From contig JARLGP010000265.1 in the NCBI GenBank assembly GCA_031292735.1, forward strand, positions 1 to 63,983: a DNA stretch of 63,983 nt, given 5' to 3'. Position numbers and translations under genes: made by a program. Of this stretch, positions 44,380 through 52,250 are shown piece after piece. Each line of letters opens with the position of its first letter. Position 1 is the stretch's first letter. This DNA is from Holophaga sp. (GTDB lineage: Bacteria; Acidobacteriota; Holophagae; Holophagales; Holophagaceae). The notes beneath the pieces are model-generated. The model was given only the letters and a program-made list of their open reading frames with translations. It ran no database searches and was not told the DNA's origin.

Positions 44380-45332
44380 GCACGATGAGCGAGCGCTTCG
44401 GCACCACCTGGTGGGGCCGCCTCTGGATCACGGCCCTGGAGCAGCTGGGTGACGATTTCGAGAACCGCCTGCCCCGGGGCAAGAAGTACGCGGAGGAAGG
44501 GGCCGTGAGCCACTTCACCGTCAGCCCCGGCGAGATCCAGGCCAAGGTGCACGGCCGCAAGACCTACAACGTCACCCTGGGCCTGCCGGCGCTCACCGCC
44601 GCGCAGTGGGAGAAGGCGCTGGAGCGGATCCACCTGGAAAGCCGGTTCGTGGCCTCGCTGCTGGCCGGGGAGATGCCCCAGGGCCTGGACGAGACCTTCC
44701 GGGAATCCGGCGCCAGCCTCTACCCGCGGGTGCCCAAGGAGCTGCAGACCCACTGCGACTGCCCGGACTGGGCCAACCCGTGCAAGCACGTGGCGGCGGT
44801 ATGCTACATCATGGCAGAGGCCCTGGACCGGGACCCCTGGCTGCTGTTCGATCTGCGCGGGCGCACCCGGGAAGAGGTGCTGGAGGCCCTGCAGGCGCGC
44901 ATGGAAGTGCCGGTGGTGGAGGCCCCCCGGAAGCGCGGGCGGCCCAAGAAGGTGGTTTCCGTGGTGGACCTGCTGCCCCGGCGCCGGGAGATGGCCGAGC
45001 CCTGGTTCCGCATGGCCGAGGAGGACTACGACCAGCCCCCGGTGCCGCTGCCGGACATCGCCCTGCCGCGCACCATCCCGGCCGACCCGTCGGTTTTCAT
45101 CCAGCTGGGCCCGCTGCCCCACGCCAGGATCGAAGCCAGCCTGTGCCTGGCCGCGCTCATGCACCGCACCGCCCAGGTGGTCCAGCTGCAGATCGAGGAA
45201 GGGGTGGAGAACATGGAAGATCCCGAACCCGCCGATGTCCCGGAGCCCTCGCCTTTCGAAACCCCCATCCCCGCCGCACCCGTCGCGAAACCATGGCGCC
45301 ACAACAAGAAGCGCCGATGGAGCAAGAACTGA
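44376..45332 (+). CDS. SWIM zinc finger protein, partner of the SNF2 ATPase
   Basis: The 318-residue protein has the SWIM signature CDCPDWANPCKHVAA (about residues 127-142), a CxC-n-CxH zinc finger for DNA or protein binding. It also has an AT-hook-like RKRGRPKK near residue 188 and a Pro/Glu-rich tail ending in KPWRHNKKRRWSK. It starts at GTG 44376 with the upstream stop overlapping, and ends 16 nt before ridA. SWIM proteins regularly accompany SNF2 in bacteria and may target it to DNA. Function in repair, phage defence or transcription is not settled. Confidence 0.87.
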   Translation: MSTMSERFGTTWWGRLWITALEQLGDDFENRLPRGKKYAEEGAVSHFTVSPGEIQAKVHGRKTYNVTLGLPALTAAQWEKALERIHLESRFVASLLAGEMPQGLDETFRESGASLYPRVPKELQTHCDCPDWANPCKHVAAVCYIMAEALDRDPWLLFDLRGRTREEVLEALQARMEVPVVEAPRKRGRPKKVVSVVDLLPRRREMAEPWFRMAEEDYDQPPVPLPDIALPRTIPADPSVFIQLGPLPHARIEASLCLAALMHRTAQVVQLQIEEGVENMEDPEPADVPEPSPFETPIPAAPVAKPWRHNKKRRWSKN

Positions 45333-45348
45333 CCGAAAAGGAGACTTC

Positions 45349-45723
45349 ATGAAAACCATCAGCACCCGCAAAGCTCCCGCCGCCATCGGCCCCTATTCCC
45401 AGGCCACGGTGCTGGGCAACCTGCTGTTCACCGCGGGCCAGATCCCGCTGGTGCCGGCGACCATGGAGATGGTCACCGGTTCCATCGAGGCCCAGACCGA
45501 GCAGGTCATCCAGAACCTCACCGCCATCCTGGCGGAGGCCGGCACCGACTGGGCCCGGGTGCTCAAGACCACCGTCTTCCTCACCAACCTGGCCGATTTC
45601 GGCGCCTTCAACGCCGTCTACGAGCGGCTGCTGGGCTCGGCGAAACCGGCCCGCAGCACGGTCCAGGTGGGCGGGCTGCCCAAGGGCGCCAAGGTCGAGA
45701 TCGAGCTCATCGCCGCGATCTGA
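45349..45723 (+). CDS. RidA family enamine/imine deaminase
   Basis: The 124-residue protein has the RidA signature: IGPYSQA (residues 13-19), FTAGQIPL (27-34) and the catalytic Arg102 in ARSTVQVGGLPKGAKVEIE. RidA hydrolyses reactive enamines or imines made by PLP-dependent dehydratases and protects PLP enzymes. It precedes a cysteine-synthase-like PLP gene by 26 nt, which fits this role. AAAGGAG precedes the ATG at 45349. Confidence 0.93.
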   Translation: MKTISTRKAPAAIGPYSQATVLGNLLFTAGQIPLVPATMEMVTGSIEAQTEQVIQNLTAILAEAGTDWARVLKTTVFLTNLADFGAFNAVYERLLGSAKPARSTVQVGGLPKGAKVEIELIAAI

Positions 45724-45749
45724 ATTCATTCACGGAACGAGGGCTATTC

Positions 45750-46736
45750 ATGCATGACAAGCGCTGCTACGACAGCATCCTGGAGGTCATCGGGAACACT
45801 CCCATGGTCCGCCTCAACCGGATCACTGCGGACCTTCCCTGCCGGGTGTTCGCCAAGCTCGAGTTCCTGAACCCCATGGGCAGCAGCAAGGACCGCATCG
45901 CCAAGCACCTCATCGAGTGTGCCGAGCGGGACGGACGGATCCAGCCGGGGGACCTCATCCTGGAGAATTCCTCCGGCAACACCGCCATGGGCCTCGCCCT
46001 CACCGCCATCCAGAAGGGCTACCGGATTAAGGCCGTGGTGCGCGACCACACCAGCAAGGAGAAACTCGACCTGCTGAGCGCCCTGGGGGTGGACGTGGTG
46101 AAGGCCGACACCAGCCTTCCCCCCGAGGATCCGGACAGCTACAACAACATCACCCCGCGCCTGGCCCGGGACACCCCGCACTGCTACTTTCCCGACCAGC
46201 ACAACAACCGGGAGAACAACGAGGCCCACTACCGGTCCACCGGTCCCGAGGTGTGGGAGCAGATGGACGGCCGGATCGACGTCTTCATCGCCGGCATGGG
46301 CACCGGCGGCACCATCGGCGGCGTGGGCCGCTACCTCAAGGAGCAGAACCCCAAGGTACGGATCGTGGCGGTGGACGTGGAGGGCTCGGTGTTCACCCAG
46401 TTCTTCCGCAGCGGCCAGGCCGGCGCTTCCCGGCCCTACCTGCTGGAGGGCCTGGGCGACGAGTTCATCATCGGCTGCGCCGAGTTCGAGGTGATCGACG
46501 AGATGGTCCAGGTGTCCGACCGGGAGGCCTTCCTGGGTGCCCGGGAGCTGGCCCGGCGCGAAGGCATCCTGGTGGGCGGTTCCAGCGGCGCGGTGCTCGC
46601 GGCCCTGCGCCGGATCGCCCCGACCCTGGCACCGGACGCCCGGGTGGCCGTGCTGTTCCCGGACAGCGCTTCCCGCTACCTGAGCACCATCTTCAACGAT
46701 GACTGGATGCGGGAGAAGGGGATGCTGGAGCCCTAG
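45750..46736 (+). CDS. Cysteine synthase/cystathionine beta-synthase-like PLP enzyme
   Basis: The 328-residue protein has the PLP lysine K47 in NPMGSSKDR, the substrate loop ENSSGNTAMG (about 71-80), the phosphate loop GMGTGGTIGG (about 179-188) and GGSSGAVLAA near 275. It is a catalytic core without C-terminal CBS domains. Members make cysteine from O-acetylserine or cystathionine from serine and homocysteine, and sequence alone does not separate these. Its last codons (Met-Leu-Glu-Pro-stop) lie in a 21-nt repeat that recurs after the downstream toxin gene. Confidence 0.85.
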   Translation: MHDKRCYDSILEVIGNTPMVRLNRITADLPCRVFAKLEFLNPMGSSKDRIAKHLIECAERDGRIQPGDLILENSSGNTAMGLALTAIQKGYRIKAVVRDHTSKEKLDLLSALGVDVVKADTSLPPEDPDSYNNITPRLARDTPHCYFPDQHNNRENNEAHYRSTGPEVWEQMDGRIDVFIAGMGTGGTIGGVGRYLKEQNPKVRIVAVDVEGSVFTQFFRSGQAGASRPYLLEGLGDEFIIGCAEFEVIDEMVQVSDREAFLGARELARREGILVGGSSGAVLAALRRIAPTLAPDARVAVLFPDSASRYLSTIFNDDWMREKGMLEP

Positions 46737-46742
46737 CGTTCC
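46722..46742. repeat. Direct repeat copy 1 at the 3' end of the PLP enzyme gene
   Basis: ATGCTGGAGCCCTAGCGTTC plus one C. It matches copy 2 (47721-47741) at 19 of 21 positions. It encodes the last four codons and the stop of the PLP enzyme. Confidence 0.75.
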
Positions 46743-46771
46743 ATGGCAGGATGTGCATAATCAGGGCCTAG

Positions 46772-46794
46772 CTTGTGCTATAAACGAGCACAAG
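46772..46794 (+). promoter_or_regulatory. Palindromic operator over the -10 box of the toxin-antitoxin operon
   Basis: CTTGTGCT (46772-46779), seven-base centre, AGCACAAG (46787-46794) is a perfect 8-bp inverted repeat. The hexamer TATAAA (46779-46784) lies in its middle, so a protein bound here would block RNA polymerase. Toxin-antitoxin operons are commonly autoregulated this way. AAGGAG (46792-46797) is the following ribosome-binding site. Confidence 0.65.
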
Positions 46795-46805
46795 GAGTGC
46801 CCAGG

Positions 46806-47198
46806 ATGTCCATGCACCTCCAGACAGCGGAATCGGAGTTCTCGAAGTTCCTCGCCTCGGTCAGCTCGACCCATGCGCCTTTGCTGTCTCCTTCCCGGTT
46901 TTCCAAGCGGCTGAATTGGCCCATGCGATTGATCGCCGAGCGGGCCCATGTGCATCGGAACACCGTCGCCCGAACGCCCGGGTCTCCGGCGGTCCAGGCT
47001 TACCTGCGCAACGTTCTGAGGGTTCTTCGCGTCACCCTGGAATTCACCGACGGCGACATCAACCGCTCCCTCATCTGGTTCCAGAATTGCCCCATTGCCG
47101 AGTTTGGCTACCAGACCGCCGATGAACTGGTGACGGCGGGAGAGACCGAGGCGGTGGTGAATTACCTCGAATCCATTGCTTCAGGTTCCACGGGATGA
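46806..47198 (+). CDS. Xre/MbcA/ParS-type antitoxin
   Basis: The 130-residue protein has a short helix-turn-helix-like stretch (MRLIAERAHVHRNTVAR, about residues 40-56) and a C-terminal toxin-binding (DUF2384) domain, SLIWFQNCPIAEFGYQTADELV, split as SLIWFQNCPIAEFG and YQTADELVTAGE. It is the antitoxin of RES-domain toxins. ATG 46806 is preferred over TTG 46773, since that codon lies in the operator palindrome. The stop overlaps the toxin ATG by 4 nt. Confidence 0.85.
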   Translation: MSMHLQTAESEFSKFLASVSSTHAPLLSPSRFSKRLNWPMRLIAERAHVHRNTVARTPGSPAVQAYLRNVLRVLRVTLEFTDGDINRSLIWFQNCPIAEFGYQTADELVTAGETEAVVNYLESIASGSTG

Positions 47199-47716
47199 TC
47201 CTTGCCGCGCTTCCGGCCACCACCCTGTTCCGGATGCTGGCTCCGAAATGGGCCTTCCAGCCTTTGAGCGGCGCCGGTTCGGCCAAACAGGGCGGGAGAT
47301 TCAACCGCCCTGGGCATCATGCCTTGTACTTGTCCTTTTCAACCCGGACCGCAATCGCCGAGTACCAGCAGTACCTGGATCTGCTCCCCCCGGGCACTCT
47401 GGCTGCTTACCGGGCTCAAGTCAGTGCCGTGGCTGATTTCCGCGAAGGTTTTAGCGCCGGGTCCTGGGACCCTCTTTGGCGGGAATGGGGCTGCAACTGG
47501 CGCGACCTGGCATTCCGGAAAAAAGTGGACCCCCCCTCCTGGATCCTGGGCGATCAGGTGAGGAAGGCCGCGGGCAAGGGCCTGGTCTTCCCGTCCATTG
47601 CCGACCCTGGGGGCTTCAATCTCGTCCTCTACCTGGATCGTCTGGATGCCGCCGATGGATTGGAGGTCCATGATCCGGAAGGCGCCTTGCCGCGGAATCA
47701 GGCCTCCTGGAGCTAG
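47195..47716 (+). CDS. RES-domain toxin (NAD+-degrading type)
   Basis: The 173-residue protein has the RES signature GGRFNRPG (Arg35), ALYLSFS (Tyr45) and TAIAEY (Glu56), followed by a conserved GLVFPSIADPGGFNLVLY, split as GLVFPSIADP and GGFNLVLY, near the C terminus. RES toxins such as MbcT and ParT act on NAD+ by phosphorolysis, hydrolysis or ADP-ribosylation and halt growth. It overlaps the antitoxin by 4 nt. The catalytic residues look intact, so the module may be functional. A direct repeat begins 5 nt after its stop. Confidence 0.88.
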   Translation: MILAALPATTLFRMLAPKWAFQPLSGAGSAKQGGRFNRPGHHALYLSFSTRTAIAEYQQYLDLLPPGTLAAYRAQVSAVADFREGFSAGSWDPLWREWGCNWRDLAFRKKVDPPSWILGDQVRKAAGKGLVFPSIADPGGFNLVLYLDRLDAADGLEVHDPEGALPRNQASWS

Positions 47717-47720
47717 CGGC

Positions 47721-47741
47721 ATGCTGGAACCCTAGCGTCCC
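47721..47741. repeat. Direct repeat copy 2 after the toxin gene
   Basis: ATGCTGGAACCCTAGCGTCC plus one C, 19 of 21 identical to 46722-46742. Read on the plus strand it again encodes Met-Leu-Glu-Pro-stop; on the minus strand it contains the stop codon of the PfaB-like gene. Confidence 0.75.
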
Positions 47742-49936
47742 GGCTCCCGGTCCGGCGGCAGTCCCAGGAATTCCAGGAACCGCCCCCCGGTCTCCCGCAC
47801 ACAGGTCTGGTAGGCGCCCTCCAGGCTCCCGGTGCGTTCCAGGGAGGCCGCGAACAGGCTGGCCGCCACGTCCAGCAGCGGATCCACCGGCCGCGGCTTG
47901 ACCTGGTTCTGGCCCAGGGCGGCCCGCATGCGGCCCAGGTCCACCGGCAGGCCGCGGCACCACAGTTCCGCGGCCACCTTGACCGAACGGTGCAGGGCGT
48001 TCTCGCCCTGGATGTCCATGGCCAGGAACACCCCCTCCTTCCGGGGCAGCACCCGCATCAGGGCCGAGGTGAGCAGGTTCCGCGGCCCGTGCTCGATGAA
48101 CACGCGCACCCCGCTGTCCCAGGCCCGCCAGGCCGAGGTGGGGAAGTCCAGGGAATCCAGGATCTGGCCGGTAAGGGCCTCGGCCACCCGATCGGCGTTC
48201 AACGGGTAGGGAGCGCCGAAATGGTGGGAATAGAAGGCCACCCCCGGCACCGGCCGGGTGGCCCGGTGATGCTGGCGGTACCAGGCGGCCCGCACCGCGC
48301 CCATGACCGGCGTGTGCTCGGCCTGGGCCACGGTGGGAAATGCGGTGAGGCCCGGGCAACCCGCCAGGACCCGGCGGCAGGCCTCGGCCTCCCCGACCAA
48401 CTGGCAATGCACGGGGGAGAACACGATGCTGACGTAGGCCCGCGGCTCATGGGCGACCCGCTCCAGGACCTTGCCCACCGGCCCGAACACCGACCAGGAG
48501 CGCCACCGGACCTCGGTGCCTTCCGGCAGGCCCCAGTGGATCCTGGCCGCCTCCGGGGTGCTGGCCAGCATTCGGGCATAAAGCCCCCCGGGCTTCAGCA
48601 GATCCAGCTCGCCCGGTTCGCCGCCCCAGGCCCCGTAGGCGATCAGGGCGTTCATTTCCCCCTGGGACAGGCCCAGGGCCAGATCCGGCCGGAGCCCCAG
48701 CAGGTCGCGGGTGAAGGCGGCGTGGAGCTGGCTCAGCACCATGGTGGCCGCGCATTCGTAGGCCGGGTCGCCGCTGCGCCCCCGGTGGCCGCCGTAGGCC
48801 CAGTCGGCCGCGGCCAGGTCCAACAGGCCGTGCACCAGGGTGGGCAGAATCGGCAGCCCCAGGAGCAGATCCCGGCCCATGCCCGGGTAGCTGGCCCCCC
48901 CAGCGGTGAACAGACAGGCGACCTTGCCCCGCACCGGGGCCGGGCTGAAGCAGACCCGCGCTTCCAGCCAGCCGTCCTCGCCGCGCTGGAGCATCTGGGG
49001 GATCTGGCTGAGCAGGTCCATGCGTTCCGCCTCGCCCTTGACCAGCAGCGCCAGGCGCACCGGTCCCTGGCCGCCCGGCTCGTCCAGGAGCACCTTCTGG
49101 ACCAGGTCATCCACGCTGTCGCCGGCATAGGCGACGATCTCCGGCGCGGCGAGCAGCGGCAGGGGCGCCGGCCCGGACTGGAAGGGCCGCCAGAGATCCG
49201 CCCGGACCCGCTCGCCCCCCGGGGTCTCCACCTCCAGGGCGAAGCCGACCCCGTCGGTGCGGTCCAGGAACGGTTCCCAGCGGTCTTCCTCCTGGTTGTA
49301 CCAGACATTCTGGGCGGCCATGGCGCACCCCGCCGCCACCTGCAGCAGCCCGGACACCGTCTGCCCCGGACCCGGGAGCAGGCGGCCGGGGTCGAAGCCG
49401 ATGCTCTTCCGGCTCCGCTCCGGCCCGGGCCCCAGGACCGCCCAGACCCGGTGGCCGTCCCGTTCCGCGGCCACCCTGCGGCGCACCGCCAGGAACACCG
49501 CCAGGCCGGGCTGGCCCGGCCAGGTCTGGACCGCGCCCACCAGGGCCCCGTCCAGGATGCCCGCCTGGATCCGCCGCACGGCGGCGCTGAGCGCCCGGTT
49601 GCCGCCCAGCTCGTCGCCCAGGCAGATGCCGCCCCGGCCCAGGAAGCCGAACCGGCGCTGAAGCTTCCGGGACAGCTGGTCCAGACCGCCGCTGGGCGCC
49701 TGCTCCAGGCCCAGGAACACCGCCGAGCGGGCCGGCTCCCAGGAGCCGCACCCGGCATGGGCCTCGTCCGCCGCCGCCAGGGCCAGCTGGCCCGGATCCC
49801 GGTCCCTGGCCTCCGCGCCTGCCTTGTTGCGGAACAGCAGGTCCATGAAGCCGTCCACCCCCTCCATGCCCAGGCCATGGATGCCGAGGCCCACCACGGC
49901 CGCTTCCACCAGACGAACCGGCACGGCCGGCTTCAT
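47732..49936 (-). CDS. PfaB-like protein with ketosynthase-like and acyltransferase domains
   Basis: The 734-residue protein resembles PfaB of omega-3 polyunsaturated fatty acid synthases. The N-terminal half is a degenerate ketosynthase-like region (VVGLGIHGLGMEGVDGFMD, GDELGGNRALSAAVRRI). The C-terminal half is an acyltransferase with CLFTAGGASYPGMGRDLL and nucleophile elbow LGLSQGEMNA (GLSQG in place of GHSxG), then FSPVHCQLVGE and FIEHGPRNLLT. In PUFA synthases PfaB selects the final chain product together with PfaA, C and D, which are absent here. The ATG at 49936 (with GAGAGG upstream) is preferred to GTG 49999. It has a strong promoter and seems to be an orphan. Confidence 0.75.
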   Translation of the reverse strand: MKPAVPVRLVEAAVVGLGIHGLGMEGVDGFMDLLFRNKAGAEARDRDPGQLALAAADEAHAGCGSWEPARSAVFLGLEQAPSGGLDQLSRKLQRRFGFLGRGGICLGDELGGNRALSAAVRRIQAGILDGALVGAVQTWPGQPGLAVFLAVRRRVAAERDGHRVWAVLGPGPERSRKSIGFDPGRLLPGPGQTVSGLLQVAAGCAMAAQNVWYNQEEDRWEPFLDRTDGVGFALEVETPGGERVRADLWRPFQSGPAPLPLLAAPEIVAYAGDSVDDLVQKVLLDEPGGQGPVRLALLVKGEAERMDLLSQIPQMLQRGEDGWLEARVCFSPAPVRGKVACLFTAGGASYPGMGRDLLLGLPILPTLVHGLLDLAAADWAYGGHRGRSGDPAYECAATMVLSQLHAAFTRDLLGLRPDLALGLSQGEMNALIAYGAWGGEPGELDLLKPGGLYARMLASTPEAARIHWGLPEGTEVRWRSWSVFGPVGKVLERVAHEPRAYVSIVFSPVHCQLVGEAEACRRVLAGCPGLTAFPTVAQAEHTPVMGAVRAAWYRQHHRATRPVPGVAFYSHHFGAPYPLNADRVAEALTGQILDSLDFPTSAWRAWDSGVRVFIEHGPRNLLTSALMRVLPRKEGVFLAMDIQGENALHRSVKVAAELWCRGLPVDLGRMRAALGQNQVKPRPVDPLLDVAASLFAASLERTGSLEGAYQTCVRETGGRFLEFLGLPPDREPGR

Positions 49937-50022
49937 TGGCCACAGCCTCTCGCCGGAAGGTTCCCTAGCCGCCCACCCCGAACACCGCTCACAAGCCACC
50001 GCCCCAGAACCCTAGCCTGGGT

Positions 50023-50051
50023 AAAATAGGTTATTAGTCATTAATTGTCAA
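50023..50051 (-). promoter_or_regulatory. Promoter of the PfaB-like gene
   Basis: On the minus strand TTGACA (50051-50046), 17-nt spacer, TATTTT (50028-50023). It is near consensus with ideal spacing and would give an 80-nt leader before ATG 49936. The same region read on the plus strand offers TTGTCA (50045-50050) and a weaker CAAGAT (50068-50073) for the divergent DinB gene. Confidence 0.68.
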
Positions 50052-50103
50052 TTCGGGTTCGGCTTGTCAAGATTCACCTGACCACAACCAACGAGGACAT
50101 CCC

Positions 50104-50544
50104 ATGATCCAGGGACTGAAAACCGTTCTTCTCAAAGACCTGGCCACGCTCCGGCGGGAAGTGGAGCTGTATCCCGACGAGGCCTCCCTTTGGCGGCCCC
50201 TGCCCGGGGTCGCCAACCCCGGCGGCAACCTGGTGCTGCACATGGCCGGCAACCTCCAGTTCTTCTTCGGCGGGCATCTGGCGCATTCCGGCTACGTGCG
50301 CGACCGGGACTGGGAGTTCGGCGCCCGGGATCTGCCCAGGAAGCGGATCCTGCAGGAAATCGACGCGGCGGCCAAGGCGGTGGGGGATGGCCTGGCGGCC
50401 CTGACGCCGGCCGGCCTGGACCAGGAATTTCCCGAGGCCATGAACGGCGAGCGGATGCCCACCGGCCTGGTGCTGCTCCGGCTATGCAGCCATCTGGCCT
50501 ATCACCTGGGACAGCTCAACTACCACCGGCGCCTGATCGGCTGA
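50104..50544 (+). CDS. DinB superfamily protein
   Basis: The 146-residue four-helix protein has a His in VLHMAGN (about residue 46) and two more in the C-terminal HLAYHLGQLNYH (about 131-142), the metal-binding triad of DinB/bacillithiol transferase-like proteins. The family includes thiol-dependent S-transferases and many proteins of unknown role. Its last 29 nt overlap the convergent phosphoesterase-like gene. Confidence 0.85.
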   Translation: MIQGLKTVLLKDLATLRREVELYPDEASLWRPLPGVANPGGNLVLHMAGNLQFFFGGHLAHSGYVRDRDWEFGARDLPRKRILQEIDAAAKAVGDGLAALTPAGLDQEFPEAMNGERMPTGLVLLRLCSHLAYHLGQLNYHRRLIG

Positions 50545-51328
50545 CCTGGGCCTCGGCCGGCGTTTCCTTGCGCCGGTTCCTGGATTGGGGGCGGACCACC
50601 AGGCGCTGGGATTCCGGCGGATTGACCAGCTCGGTGAGGGCGATGGGCGAGATGTGATAGTCGCCCACCACCTTCCAGGCCCTGGCCTGCTTGGGCAGGC
50701 GTTCCGGCTGCATGACCTCCCAGCCCTGGGCGTAGGAGACGAAGGAGGGCATCACCATGGCGAACCCGGTGTAGAGGAAGGCGGGATAGCGGATCCAGCC
50801 CTCGGAGCCGTCGGGGCAGGCCATGGGCAGGGCGAACAGCGGGTGCAGCCCGCCGTTGATCCAGAACCCGGTGGGCGGATCGTGCCTGGGATAGACGAAG
50901 ATCCGCCGGCGGTGCATGAGGGTGTTGTTGCCGATCCGGTAGGAATCCAGCGGCTGGATCCCGGTGTTCTCCAGGGACGGGCCCCAGGCCCGCTCGGGAT
51001 GGCCCACCACCTGGATCACCTCCCGGCCGTGGCCCTGGAGCTTCAGGAACAGGGCGCGCAGTTCCTCCCCTTCCTCGTCCTCCAGGTGGCCCTGGTTGGG
51101 CTTGATGTCGCCCAGCAGCACCACCCGCTTGGGCTTCACATCGTCCAGCAGGCCCAGCAGGCGTTCCCAGATCTCATGGTGCTGGCCGGCGGGCACCGGA
51201 TCCGGCCGTTTGCGCCGGGCCGCGCCCAGCCCCAGGAAGAGGTCGGCCAGCACCAGGGTCTCCTGGCGGGGCAGCACGATGGCCCGCCGGCTGTCGAGTA
51301 TCACGTCTTCGGAAAACTTGATCTGCAT
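50516..51328 (-). CDS. Metallophosphoesterase-fold protein with lost metal ligands
   Basis: The 270-residue protein follows the order of LigD-associated/PdeM-type calcineurin-like phosphoesterases but lacks most metal ligands. The first motif is ADLFLG (28-33) where ADLHLG is expected, so the His is Phe31. GDIKPN (73-78) keeps the Asp but replaces the usual GDLFH. The GNHD motif reads GHPE (109-112). The final GHxHP reads GGLHP (159-163). Catalysis by the normal di-metal mechanism is therefore unlikely. An intact reading frame and ordinary codon use suggest it is kept for a binding or regulatory role. It ends overlapping DinB and is divergent from the TauE-type exporter. Confidence 0.72.
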   Translation of the reverse strand: MQIKFSEDVILDSRRAIVLPRQETLVLADLFLGLGAARRKRPDPVPAGQHHEIWERLLGLLDDVKPKRVVLLGDIKPNQGHLEDEEGEELRALFLKLQGHGREVIQVVGHPERAWGPSLENTGIQPLDSYRIGNNTLMHRRRIFVYPRHDPPTGFWINGGLHPLFALPMACPDGSEGWIRYPAFLYTGFAMVMPSFVSYAQGWEVMQPERLPKQARAWKVVGDYHISPIALTELVNPPESQRLVVRPQSRNRRKETPAEAQVSRSGAGGS

Positions 51329-51338
51329 GGCTTCAGGG

Positions 51339-51359
51339 TTCCAATCCCTTCCATTGGAA
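51339..51359. promoter_or_regulatory. Inverted repeat between divergent genes, possible operator
   Basis: TTCCAAT (51339-51345) and ATTGGAA (51353-51359) form a perfect 7-bp inverted repeat with a 7-nt centre. It lies just upstream of the phosphoesterase-like ATG and 72 nt before the exporter start. It could be a transcription-factor site. Confidence 0.4.
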
Positions 51360-51430
51360 CATGAGAGCTGCCCGGCTCCCAGATATCGTCTCGATTCATG
51401 GGATATGCCAAGATCAAGGCTGGAGGCCGC

Positions 51431-52225
51431 ATGGTTTCAGCCTGGGTCACGGTGGTGGGAAGTCTCGGGGCGGGGGTCAGCGGTGGTCTGCTTGCCGGAC
51501 TGTTTGGCGTTGGCGGAGCGGTCATTCTCATCCCCATGCTGGGCCTGGTGCTGGGCCTGAACCAGCACCAGGCCCAGGGCACCGCCCTGGCCGCCATGCT
51601 GCTGCCCAACGGGCTGCCCGCCGTGCTCTACATGAAGCGGGTGGGCATCATCATCCACTGGTCCCTGGTGCTGATGATCATCGCCGGGTTCCTGCCGGCG
51701 GTGTGGGTGGGCGCGGCCCTGGCCAACATGATCCCGGAGGCGCCGCTGCGCATGGGCTTCGCCAGCCTCCTGGTGGTGCTGGCGGCCCGCAACCTGTTGC
51801 AGAAGACCGAGACCCGGGAGGTCCCGCCCAGCGCCGCCCAGGTTCCCTTCGCCCGGGTCTGGCTGCCCGGCCTGGCCATCGGCATCGCCGGCGGCGTGGC
51901 CTCCGGGCTGCTGGGCATCGGCGGCGCCATCCTCATGATTCCGCTCATGGTCTGGCTGGTGCGGATTCCCCAGCACGAGGCCCAGGCCACCAGCCTGGTG
52001 GTCATGCTGGCGCCCATCGGCCTGCCGGGGGTGTGGGTCTACGCCCGGCACGGCGGCGGGCTGCCCTGGCTCGCCCTGGCCGGCGTGGCGGTGGGCTTCC
52101 TGGGCGGGGCCTACCTGGGCGCCCGGGTGGCAGTGCGCACCCGCGGCCGGCGCCTGCGCCAGGGGTTCGCCCTGCTGATGTTGGTTTCGGCCGTCCTGCT
52201 GTTCATGAAGGGGACCGGAAGATAG
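51431..52225 (+). CDS. TauE/SafE family membrane transporter
   Basis: The 264-residue protein has eight hydrophobic segments in two similar halves. Each half begins with the glycine-rich GLLAGLFGVGGAVILIP and GVASGLLGIGGAILMIP, the duplicated signature of TauE/SafE sulfite or sulfoacetate exporters. GGAGG lies 4 nt before ATG 51431, so this start is preferred to ATG 51398. The substrate, probably a small organic or inorganic anion, is unknown. Confidence 0.88.
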   Translation: MVSAWVTVVGSLGAGVSGGLLAGLFGVGGAVILIPMLGLVLGLNQHQAQGTALAAMLLPNGLPAVLYMKRVGIIIHWSLVLMIIAGFLPAVWVGAALANMIPEAPLRMGFASLLVVLAARNLLQKTETREVPPSAAQVPFARVWLPGLAIGIAGGVASGLLGIGGAILMIPLMVWLVRIPQHEAQATSLVVMLAPIGLPGVWVYARHGGGLPWLALAGVAVGFLGGAYLGARVAVRTRGRRLRQGFALLMLVSAVLLFMKGTGR

Positions 52226-52250
52226 GCTATGCTGGCAATGGAGGTTGCCC

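Noticed and set aside
46773..46805. TTG 46773 as the antitoxin start
   Set aside because: It lies within the operator palindrome and before the AAGGAG ribosome-binding site of ATG 46806.
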